From Bradyrhizobium sp. LMTR 3 (GTDB lineage Bacteria; Pseudomonadota; Alphaproteobacteria; Rhizobiales; Xanthobacteraceae): DNA of 64,000 nt. This document shows positions 57,169 through 64,000 of the stretch, piece by piece (the stretch's first letter is position 1; each line of letters begins with the position of its first letter). Where the stretch lies: contig NZ_MAXC01000033.1 of assembly GCF_001693485.1 (NCBI RefSeq), positions 186,001 to 250,000 of the forward strand. Reading direction: 5' to 3'. A program made the position numbers and the translations under genes. Under the pieces are notes generated by a model. The model made no database searches. It was not told where the DNA came from and was given only the letters and a program-made list of their open reading frames with translations.

Positions 57169-57251
57169 CGTCATTGCGAGCGGAGCGAAGCAATCCATGC
57201 CGTCCAAGCGGAGCAGTGGATTGCTTCGTCGCTTCGCTCCTCGCAATGACG
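57169..57251. repeat. CGTCATTGCGAG palindromic repeat
   Basis: CGTCATTGCGAGCGGAGCGA and TCGCTCCTCGCAATGACG form the outer arms; AAGCAATCC and GGATTGCTTCG the inner arms. A typical dispersed element of this genus, placed between two plus-strand genes. Confidence 0.85.
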
Positions 57252-57270
57252 AGCCTTAGGGAAATCGAAC

Positions 57271-58449
57271 ATGTCTTCGTCGAAATTCGACATCGTCGTC
57301 TATGGCGCCACCGGTTTCACCGGCCAGCTCGTCGCCGAATATCTCGCCGAGCATTACAAAGGTGACGCCAGCCTCAAGTGGGCGATGGCCGGCCGCAGCA
57401 AGGACAAGCTCGCTTCCGTCCGTGACGCTATTGGTGCGCCGGCCGACACGCCGTTGATCGTCGCCGATGCGGCTGATCCTGCGTCGGTGAAGGCGATGGT
57501 TGGCCGGGCGAAATGCGTGATCAGCACGGTCGGCCCGTACCAGCTCTACGGCAATGACCTGATCGCAGCCTGCGTGGAGGCAGGCACCGATTATTTCGAT
57601 CTCTGTGGCGAGCCGATCTGGATGCGGCAGATGATCGACAAGCACGAGGCCGCGGCGAAGGCGAGCGGCGCGCGGCTCGTGTTTTCCTGCGGCTTCGACT
57701 CCGTACCGTTCGAGCTCGGCGCATTCTTCGTGCAGGAGGAGGCCAAGCGCGTGTTCGGCGCGCCGGCATCGCGCGTCAAGGGTCGCGTGCGCGACATGCG
57801 CGGTACGCTTTCCGGCGGCACAGCAGCAAGCGCCAAAGCGACCTTCGATGCAGTCGCCAAGGATCTCAGCCTTGTGGTCATCCTCAACGATCCATTTGCG
57901 CTGACGCCCGGCTTCACCGGTCCAAAACAGCCGCGGGGCAACAAGCCCGCCTATGAGGAAGACATGCAATCCTGGGCCGCGCCGTTCATGATGGCCTTGA
58001 TCAACACGCGCAACGTCCACCGTTCCAACATGCTGATGGGATTCCCGTACGGCCGCGAATTCATCTATGACGAAATGGTGCTGACCGGCCCCGGCGAGAA
58101 GGGCGAGGCCAATGCCAAGCTCGTGATGGCGGCCAATACCGAAAAGACCGGCCCGAATGCGCCAAAGCCCGGCGAGGGTCCTTCAAAGGAAGAGCGCGAG
58201 AACGGGCTCTATGATCTCCTGTACGTCGCGATCGCGCCCGACGGCCGACAGGTCCGCGCCGCGGTAAAGGGCGATCGCGATCCCGGCTACGGCTCCACCT
58301 CGAAGATGATCTCCGAATGCGCGATCTGCCTGCTGCGCGACGCGCCCGATGTGCCGGCCGGATTCTGGACGCCGGGCGCAGCGATGCAGCACAAGCTGAT
58401 CAAGCGATTGGTTGATCACGCGGGGCTGACCTTTACGGTGGAGAAGTAG
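57271..58449 (+). CDS. Saccharopine dehydrogenase-like / trans-acting enoyl reductase family protein
   Basis: A 392-residue NAD(P)-binding oxidoreductase. The Rossmann motif IVVYGATGFTGQLVAEYLAE is at the N-terminus; AKCVISTVGPYQLYGNDLIA, AGTDYFDLCGEPIWMRQMID and SCGFDSVPFELGAF are typical of the saccharopine-dehydrogenase-like group that includes mycobacterial trans-acting enoyl reductases. True lysine-pathway activity is unlikely. Substrate unknown. Confidence 0.85.
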   Translation: MSSSKFDIVVYGATGFTGQLVAEYLAEHYKGDASLKWAMAGRSKDKLASVRDAIGAPADTPLIVADAADPASVKAMVGRAKCVISTVGPYQLYGNDLIAACVEAGTDYFDLCGEPIWMRQMIDKHEAAAKASGARLVFSCGFDSVPFELGAFFVQEEAKRVFGAPASRVKGRVRDMRGTLSGGTAASAKATFDAVAKDLSLVVILNDPFALTPGFTGPKQPRGNKPAYEEDMQSWAAPFMMALINTRNVHRSNMLMGFPYGREFIYDEMVLTGPGEKGEANAKLVMAANTEKTGPNAPKPGEGPSKEERENGLYDLLYVAIAPDGRQVRAAVKGDRDPGYGSTSKMISECAICLLRDAPDVPAGFWTPGAAMQHKLIKRLVDHAGLTFTVEK

Positions 58450-58458
58450 CCGCAGATC

Positions 58459-58546
58459 GTAGGGTGGGCAAAGCGAAGCGTGCCCACCATTAAGAGCGAG
58501 CAAGATCATGGTGGGCACGGCGCTTGCGCACCTTTGCCCACCCTAC
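58459..58546. repeat. GTAGGGTGGGC palindromic repeat at the polymerase gene stop
   Basis: GTAGGGTGGGCAAAGCGAAG and CCTTTGCCCACCCTAC are the outer arms; GTGCCCACCAT and ATGGTGGGCAC the inner arms. A relative lies at 27912-27994. As there, its right end contains the TAG stop of the adjacent minus-strand gene. Confidence 0.85.
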
Positions 58547-59808
58547 ACGCTACGCTCCCGCGCCTGTGCCGGATCATTACCCGCCTTCCAGCGTTCGGCG
58601 GCGACGAACATGCCCCACATCGTTCCCAGCATCATCCAGAAGTGCCGCCAATGGTCGGTATCGATGATGAAGCTCTCGCCGACCGTGCCGAGGAAGGCCG
58701 CGAAGATTGCCAGATAAGCCGGCTGCCAGGGCACGCGGACGAAGACATAGCGGAAGCCCGTCAGAACCGTGACGAAGACCAATGCCGGATAGCAGACGCC
58801 GGAGAGCCAACCGCCCGACATGAACGCGTTCAGGTACGAATTGTGGGTGTCTTCCGGGAAGTAGCGGGTGAACTGTAGCGGACCGATGCCGAATGGCAGG
58901 CCCAACGCCATTTCTGCGCCGAGGATGTGCCGGCCGAACCGGCCGAAGCGGCCTTCGTCGTAGCTCTGGTCAAGGCTGGCGCGCTCCTTGAATAGCTGCG
59001 CAATCGAATCGAAGGACAGAAGCACCGCGACCAGGGCGGCGGCCAGCACTACGGTAACCAGCGCCATCACGATGATGCGCGAGCGCTGCGACTGCGAGCG
59101 GCTGGTCAGCACCATCAATGCCAGCACGAAGCCCGAGGTGATGATAAGCATACCCCACGCAGCGCGTGAGAACGCCAGGAGAATCGCCAACGATATGATG
59201 CCAAACACGATCGCGCTGCGGAACGCCTTGCCGAATTTGTCCGTGACCACGCTTTGCAGCACGAGTAGCGCCGGCAGGACCAGGAACGCGCCAAACACGT
59301 TCGGGTCCTTGAAGGTACCGCGGGCGCGGTCGTACAGCGTCAGCAGGTCGCGCCCGCCGGGGACGAGATTGAAGTAACCCGCGATGCCGGCTAGCGCCGC
59401 AATCATCGCGCCGACGATGAGGCCGCGCCGGAGCATGTCGAGCCGCGCCGCGGTATCCTCGGAGATCACCATCGCGAACAAGATGACCGTGATCGCCATG
59501 TACCAGGAGGTCGCAATCCAGCTCGGCACATTGGGCCGATCCATTACGGCGACCGCACTGATGCTGTAGCCGAGGTTGAGCAGGAACAAGAGCAACAGCA
59601 GCGGCATGAACACCAGCCGCATCCGTGCGCCCGTTGCGAAGAAAATCACCGAGGCGGCAAGCGTCGCCAGCTCATAGGGGCTCGGCTCGATGAAGACGAT
59701 GGCGATCGACGCACCCACCAGCCAAACCAGAGCGCGCTGCAGCGCGAGCACGCCGGGCGCGGCCGTTATCGATGGGAGCGATTCCCCGGCTGTCGCCGCA
59801 TACGCCAT
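58543..59808 (-). CDS. O-antigen ligase / Wzy-type polysaccharide polymerase
   Basis: A 421-residue membrane protein with about eleven helices and the Wzy_C/O-antigen ligase region: TFKDPNVFGAFLVLPALLVL, a large periplasmic loop (SFDSIAQLFKERASLDQSYD) and the FPEDTHNSYLNAFMSGG motif with His and Asn. It likely polymerises exopolysaccharide repeat units at the periplasmic face. The start may be ATG 59808 or GTG 59844. Next to priming transferase and glycosyltransferase genes. Confidence 0.85.
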   Translation of the reverse strand: MAYAATAGESLPSITAAPGVLALQRALVWLVGASIAIVFIEPSPYELATLAASVIFFATGARMRLVFMPLLLLLFLLNLGYSISAVAVMDRPNVPSWIATSWYMAITVILFAMVISEDTAARLDMLRRGLIVGAMIAALAGIAGYFNLVPGGRDLLTLYDRARGTFKDPNVFGAFLVLPALLVLQSVVTDKFGKAFRSAIVFGIISLAILLAFSRAAWGMLIITSGFVLALMVLTSRSQSQRSRIIVMALVTVVLAAALVAVLLSFDSIAQLFKERASLDQSYDEGRFGRFGRHILGAEMALGLPFGIGPLQFTRYFPEDTHNSYLNAFMSGGWLSGVCYPALVFVTVLTGFRYVFVRVPWQPAYLAIFAAFLGTVGESFIIDTDHWRHFWMMLGTMWGMFVAAERWKAGNDPAQARERSV

Positions 59809-59867
59809 TACACACTCACGCAACTCAACTAACTTCGGCGCCACTTCCGCGTTGGCGTCTCCTCAAC

Positions 59868-61406
59868 TCAATACGCGTTCTCGCTCTTGGTCATCAGCGC
59901 GATCGGCGTCTTGAGCAAGATGTAGAGATCGAACAGCACCGACCAGTTCTCGATGTAATACAGGTCGAACTCGACGCGCTTCTGGATCTTCTCGTCGGTG
60001 TCGACTTCGCCGCGCCAGCCGTTGATCTGAGCCCAGCCGGTAATCCCCGGCTTGACGCGGTGGCGCGCGAAATAGCCATCAACGGCTTCGTCGAACAGGC
60101 GGCTTTGCAACTTGCCTTGCACGGCGTGTGGGCGCGGCCCGACCAGGGACAAATTGCTCTTGAACACGACGTTAAAGAGCTGCGGCAGTTCGTCGAGGCT
60201 GGTCTTGCGGATGAAGCGCCCGACGCGGGTGACGCGCGGGTCATTCTTGGTCACGACCTTGGAGGCGGTCGGATCGGCCTGATGGTGGTACATCGAGCGA
60301 AACTTGAAGACGTCGATGCGCTCATTGTTGAAGCCGAAACGCTTCTGGCGGAACAGTATCGGCCCCGGGCTATCGAGCTTCACCGCGAGCGCAACCAGCC
60401 CCATCACCGGTAGCGCCAGCAGCAGGATCACGAATCCGACGACGTGGTCGAACAGCCACTTCATCACGAGGTCCCAGTCGGTGATCGGCGCCTCGAACAC
60501 GTCGAGGGTAGGCACCTCGCCGAGATAGGAATAGGAGCGGGGACGAAAGCGCAGCTTGTTGGTATGGGCCGAAAGGCGGATATCGACCGGAAGCACCCAC
60601 AGCTTCTTCAACATATCGAGAATGCGGGTCTCGGCCGAAATCGGCAGTGCGAACAGCACGAGGTCGATGCGGGTGCGGCGCGCAAACTCGACGATGTCGT
60701 CGACCTTGCCGAGCTTGGGACTGCCGGCGCAGGTGTCCATCGCGCGGTCGTCGTTGCGGTCGTCGAAAACGCCGAGCACATGGATGTCGGAATCATCCTG
60801 CGTCTTGAGCGCTTGGACGAGTTCCTCGCCGTTCTCGTCGGCGCCCACGATGATGGTGCGGCGATCGAGCCGGCCCTGGCGGGCCCAGCGGCGCACCAGC
60901 GAGCGCAGGAGCACGCGCTCCGTGACCAGCGCCGCGAGGCCGCTCACGAAAAACGCCGCAAGCCACAGCCGCGAAATCTCGCTGCCGAGCTTCACGATGA
61001 AGGATGCGCCGATGAACAGCAGGAACACGAATGCCCAGGATGAAATCATCCGCGTCATCTGGCGAAGATGGCCACGAAATAACTGTACCTGATAAATATC
61101 GGCGGCCTGGAAGCAGATCACGGCCGTTGCCGCCACGCCGAAGATCGCCGCAAGAAATTCCCAGGAAAAGCCGCTGAGAGGTACGACATAACCAAAATAG
61201 AGCGCAGTACCGATCGCGCTTAACATCGCGAAATCGATCACGCGAACCACGCCTGCGATCACGATCGGCGAATAGGCGCGGCCAACTTTCTGATGGGTGA
61301 CGGTGAGCGCTGCCGGAGATAGCCTGCGGCGCCGTTCGATCGGCGGACGATCGGCGCTGGCGGTCGCCGCGGCATCGAGCATCGAGCGTGCGTTAATCGA
61401 TTCCAC
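59868..61406 (-). CDS. Undecaprenyl-phosphate hexose phosphotransferase (EPS priming enzyme)
   Basis: A 512-residue membrane enzyme. Five N-terminal helices and a CoA-binding-like domain ([20 protein letters not shown]) precede the bacterial sugar transferase domain: a helix ([20 protein letters not shown]), then [30 protein letters not shown] and [20 protein letters not shown]. It attaches the first hexose-1-phosphate to undecaprenyl phosphate to begin exopolysaccharide units. A GTG start at 61406 gives [10 protein letters not shown]. Confidence 0.9.
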   Translation of the reverse strand: MESINARSMLDAAATASADRPPIERRRRLSPAALTVTHQKVGRAYSPIVIAGVVRVIDFAMLSAIGTALYFGYVVPLSGFSWEFLAAIFGVAATAVICFQAADIYQVQLFRGHLRQMTRMISSWAFVFLLFIGASFIVKLGSEISRLWLAAFFVSGLAALVTERVLLRSLVRRWARQGRLDRRTIIVGADENGEELVQALKTQDDSDIHVLGVFDDRNDDRAMDTCAGSPKLGKVDDIVEFARRTRIDLVLFALPISAETRILDMLKKLWVLPVDIRLSAHTNKLRFRPRSYSYLGEVPTLDVFEAPITDWDLVMKWLFDHVVGFVILLLALPVMGLVALAVKLDSPGPILFRQKRFGFNNERIDVFKFRSMYHHQADPTASKVVTKNDPRVTRVGRFIRKTSLDELPQLFNVVFKSNLSLVGPRPHAVQGKLQSRLFDEAVDGYFARHRVKPGITGWAQINGWRGEVDTDEKIQKRVEFDLYYIENWSVLFDLYILLKTPIALMTKSENAY

Positions 61407-61521
61407 TGGTCCACGTCCGTTCTTGAGCGGGCACACAGCAACGTGCCCGCTGGTGCGGAATTCCCCACACCACGGGCTTACGGGACAAATCGGAAGAAAC
61501 AGTTACGCTGGTAATTTTCGG

Positions 61522-62655
61522 TTAACGATTGGCAAACGCCTCGCGGTAGCCGGCAACAACGCCCTCGACCATCGCCTTCTGCGAAAAATGCTGGAAGATT
61601 CGTTCGCGCAGCGATTTGGCTCGCTCCTTTGTCGCGGCCGGATCCTTCAGCGCAGCTTCGATGGCATCGGCCATGGCGGCTGCGTTGCTCGGCGCGAACA
61701 AGGCGTCGCCATGCGAGCCGAAAATCTCGGGGATGCCGCCGACATTGGCGGCGAGCATCGGAATGCCGGCGGCCGCCGCCTCGATCACGACGTAGGGCAT
61801 CGAGTCTCCGCGGGAGGGAACCACCAGCAGCGAGCCCTTGGAGAAGCCGTAACGCGCCTTGACGTGGCCGATGAAGCGCACGGCCTCACCGAGGCCGAGC
61901 CGCGCGACCTGGGCTTTGAGGCCTTCGCCTTCCTCGCCGTCGCCTGCGAGCGTCAGCGTCACCGGACGGCCGTCGACGCGCAGCCGCGCTACCGCATCGA
62001 TCAGAAGGTCGGCGCCCTTGATGTGTCGGAACTCGCCGACATAGATCAGGTCGGTGGCGTCCTCCGCCTTGATGACGGGGTCGAATTCACTGGCGGTGAC
62101 GCCGTTGAACACGCATCGCACCAGTCCCGTCGGCGTGCCGATGGTGCGTTGGTAGGTGTTGCGAGCAAACGCGCTTTCGAACAGGAACAGGTCGGTATCG
62201 TTCATCAGCGCGCGTTCGACACGGGCATAGATGTTGCCCTTCAGCGTCGACAGCGGATAGTGCAGCGAGCCGCCGTGCGGAGTGTAGACCCTGACCCTGT
62301 CGCGGGAAGCGGTCCTTAAACGCATGAAGGCGCCGGCCTTGGCGCCATGACCGTGCAGCACGTCCGGCTTCAATTGGCGGATCATGCGCTGGAACCGGGC
62401 CCACACCAGAAGATCGGACGGCAGCGGCTCGCGGCGAATGGCGGTGCGGTGAACGCCGAGCTCGAGGCGCGGGGCGATTTCCGCCAGCGCCTGCTCGGCG
62501 CGTTCGCCGCCGGTGAGGCTATCGGCGATGATGCCGACGTGATGGCCGCGATCGACCTGGCCGTTGGCGAGATCGAGGATGTGGCGGAAGATGCCGCCGA
62601 CCGGCGCGCGCGTTGCGTGCAGGATACGAAGCGGCTGACCGTCAACGACAGGCAT
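61522..62655 (-). CDS. Glycosyltransferase family 4
   Basis: A 377-residue GT-B enzyme. The acceptor domain starts ILHATRAPVGGIFRHILDLA; the donor domain shows TDLIYVGEFRHIKGADLLID and the E-x7-E region VIEAAAAGIPMLAANVGGIP followed by Glu. It probably adds a sugar to the growing exopolysaccharide repeat unit in the cytosol. A start at 62655 is chosen for the short lead before the first strand; an ATG at 62712 is also in frame. Confidence 0.88.
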   Translation of the reverse strand: MPVVDGQPLRILHATRAPVGGIFRHILDLANGQVDRGHHVGIIADSLTGGERAEQALAEIAPRLELGVHRTAIRREPLPSDLLVWARFQRMIRQLKPDVLHGHGAKAGAFMRLRTASRDRVRVYTPHGGSLHYPLSTLKGNIYARVERALMNDTDLFLFESAFARNTYQRTIGTPTGLVRCVFNGVTASEFDPVIKAEDATDLIYVGEFRHIKGADLLIDAVARLRVDGRPVTLTLAGDGEEGEGLKAQVARLGLGEAVRFIGHVKARYGFSKGSLLVVPSRGDSMPYVVIEAAAAGIPMLAANVGGIPEIFGSHGDALFAPSNAAAMADAIEAALKDPAATKERAKSLRERIFQHFSQKAMVEGVVAGYREAFANR

Positions 62656-62761
62656 CGAGACCGCCTTCAGATGCGACCGGAACCTGCGCAGCCCGGACCA
62701 GGCAGCCCGCAAGCGTCAGCGCAGCAATCAGATATCGAATAGGGGCGAGCACGCCTCGCAT
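62642..62761 (-). CDS. Possible 39-residue lipoprotein-like ORF
   Basis: It reads MRGVLAPIRYLIAALTLAGC then LVRAAQVPVASEGGLDACR. A basic start, a hydrophobic helix and LAGC resemble a lipoprotein signal, and the stop overlaps the glycosyltransferase start by 14 bases. No clear ribosome-binding site. It could be a real coupling ORF, a decayed gene start, or chance. Confidence 0.3.
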   Translation of the reverse strand: MRGVLAPIRYLIAALTLAGCLVRAAQVPVASEGGLDACR

Positions 62762-62938
62762 TACAGGTATCCTGAAAAGTATTCCGCGATTAAGGGCTTT
62801 GATGGTTAACAAAAAATGACTGCGCGCGCGAGGTTCTGCTCGGGCGCGCAGACGAGGCAAATTAACCCAGCAGCAACCATAATGAAGTGTAATCGCCTTG
62901 ATCGAGTGGACCGATAGTTGCGTCCGCGGGAGTGTGCG

Positions 62939-64000
62939 ATGCGTTTGGCGTTCTGGCGTGCAGGCAAGGACAAGCCGGTGGTGCAGCGGGCAATGGCAAG
63001 GCCTGTGTCTTCGGCGCCGAAGACCGTCACCGCATCCGATTCCGGCGATCTCGATCTGCATGCGCTTGGTCAGGCGTTGATGCGCAGGCGGACCTGGATC
63101 ATCGTTCCGACAGTGCTGGCGCTGGTGCTGTCGCTGGCCGCGGTCAACATGATCACGCCGCGCTACAAGTCGGAAGCGCGCATCCTGGTCGATGGGCGCG
63201 AGAACGTTTTCCTGCGGCCGAACGGCGAGCGCAACGAGGAGCGCAGTGCGCTCGACGCCGAGGCCGTCACTAGCCAGGTGCAGTTGGTGCAATCGCGCGA
63301 TCTGGCCCGCGAGATCATCAAAAAGAACAAGCTAGCCGAGCGTCCCGAATTCGATCCGGTGCTTCAGGGGCTCTCGCCGCTGAAATCGCTGCTGGCACTG
63401 GTCGGCATCGGGCGCGATCCGTTTTCGTTGACGCCGGAAGAGCGCGTGCTGGAAGCCTATTATGAGCGCTTCACGGCCTATGCGGTCGACAAGTCGCGGG
63501 TCATCGTGGTTGAATTCCAGTCGCGCGATCCCGAGTTGGCCGCGCGCGTCGCCAACTCGATCGCGGAAGGCTATCTGGTGCTGCAGCAGGACGCCCGGCA
63601 GCAGCAAGCGAAGTCTGCCAGCCAGTGGCTCTCGGGTGAAATAGAACACTTGCGCAAGCGCGTGGCCGAGGCCGAATCGCGGGTCGAGGATTTCCGCTCC
63701 AAGTCGAGCCTGTTCGTAGGCACCAACAACACCACGCTGTCCAACCAGCAGATGGGCGAGATCAACACGCAGTTGAACAACGCCCGCGCGCTGAAGTCGG
63801 ATGCCGAATCCAAGGCGCGGCTGATCAAGGAGATGCTTCAGAGCGGCAAGCCGATCGAGGCTTCCGAGGTGCTCAATTCCGAACTGGTGCGCCGGCTGTC
63901 CGAGCAGCGCGTGACACTGCGCGCGCAGCTCGCCGAGCAATCCTCGACGCTGCTCGGCGGTCATCCCCGCATCAAGGAATTGAAGGCCCAGCTTGCCGAT
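62939..64000 (+). CDS. Exopolysaccharide chain-length/export protein (Wzz/GumC family), 3' end outside window
   Basis: 354 codons are inside the window and the frame is open to the edge. After a polar start, a helix (WIIVPTVLALVLSLAAVNMI) begins the Wzz domain: TPRYKSEARILVDGRENVFL, TSQVQLVQSRDLAREIIKKN and VVEFQSRDPELAARVANSIA. A long coiled coil then follows (SGEIEHLRKRVAEAESRVED). Such proteins co-polymerise with Wzy and often end in a tyrosine kinase, which would lie beyond the edge. Divergent from the glycosyltransferase, with GGGAG before the ATG. Confidence 0.9.
   Translation, partial: MRLAFWRAGKDKPVVQRAMARPVSSAPKTVTASDSGDLDLHALGQALMRRRTWIIVPTVLALVLSLAAVNMITPRYKSEARILVDGRENVFLRPNGERNEERSALDAEAVTSQVQLVQSRDLAREIIKKNKLAERPEFDPVLQGLSPLKSLLALVGIGRDPFSLTPEERVLEAYYERFTAYAVDKSRVIVVEFQSRDPELAARVANSIAEGYLVLQQDARQQQAKSASQWLSGEIEHLRKRVAEAESRVEDFRSKSSLFVGTNNTTLSNQQMGEINTQLNNARALKSDAESKARLIKEMLQSGKPIEASEVLNSELVRRLSEQRVTLRAQLAEQSSTLLGGHPRIKELKAQLAD

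Overview
The window is a stretch of chromosome from an alphaproteobacterium, very probably Bradyrhizobium or a close relative. The sequence is GC-rich. Gene content and order are bradyrhizobial: glyA-nrdR-ribD-ribE-ribH-nusB-thiL, yceD-plsX-fabH-ihfA, gcrA, a Mg-type hemB, and mntH. Intergenic regions carry several families of short palindromic repeats of the kind common in that genus. All product names come from reading translations and motifs; no database search was run.

Region by region. 1-7700 is a metal and oxyanion stress block: the end of a DUF6064 gene, chrA with a rhodanese-ChrB fusion, an MFS exporter, a secreted double-DUF1259 protein, a TauE/SafE exporter and an EamA transporter. 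The rhodanese-ChrB and DUF1259 genes share an almost identical 5' leader: a promoter, a 22-nt hairpin, a Shine-Dalgarno and a small ORF starting MPKYRVP. 7691-12923 is an arsenic island with two divergent arms. One arm is arsR, a flavoprotein with a cysteine-rich tail, a 63-residue membrane ORF and an MFS exporter. The other is arsR, a thioredoxin-type arsC, aqpS and a glutaredoxin-type arsC. 13139-18427 holds a class III cyclase, a flavin monooxygenase and two MFS exporters. 18718-26041 holds a secreted RTX-tailed heme peroxidase, an envelope-stress operon (PspA-like, YqiJ, YqiK flotillin) and mntH. TTGCAA repeats that may be manganese-regulator sites lie in front of the peroxidase and mntH genes.

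26175-33098 carries bpt, an RDD membrane protein, hemB, an LdtR-like MarR regulator and small conserved genes. 33792-49857 is mostly housekeeping: GST, glyA, nrdR, riboflavin genes, nusB, thiL, a cold-shock protein, the H+-pyrophosphatase hppA, a Bug-type binding protein, bamE, a bc1 chaperone, yceD, plsX, fabH, ihfA, a MerR regulator and tRNA-Pro(GGG). 49890-58449 mixes a small membrane protein, a frameshifted gene, a DapA-family enzyme, an SDR, gcrA, a GrlR-family protein, an acetamidase, YdcF and others. 58543-64000 is one side of an exopolysaccharide cluster: Wzy-like polymerase, priming sugar transferase, GT4 glycosyltransferase and, divergently, a Wzz/GumC chain-length protein cut by the window edge.

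The most unusual items are two. First, the PspA-like gene has a 161-residue, in-frame N-terminal extension that resembles the N-terminal (guide-RNA/target-contacting) part of TnpB-type transposon nucleases, without the RuvC half. Second, the duplicated hairpin-plus-leader-peptide architecture stands in front of the chromate and DUF1259 genes.
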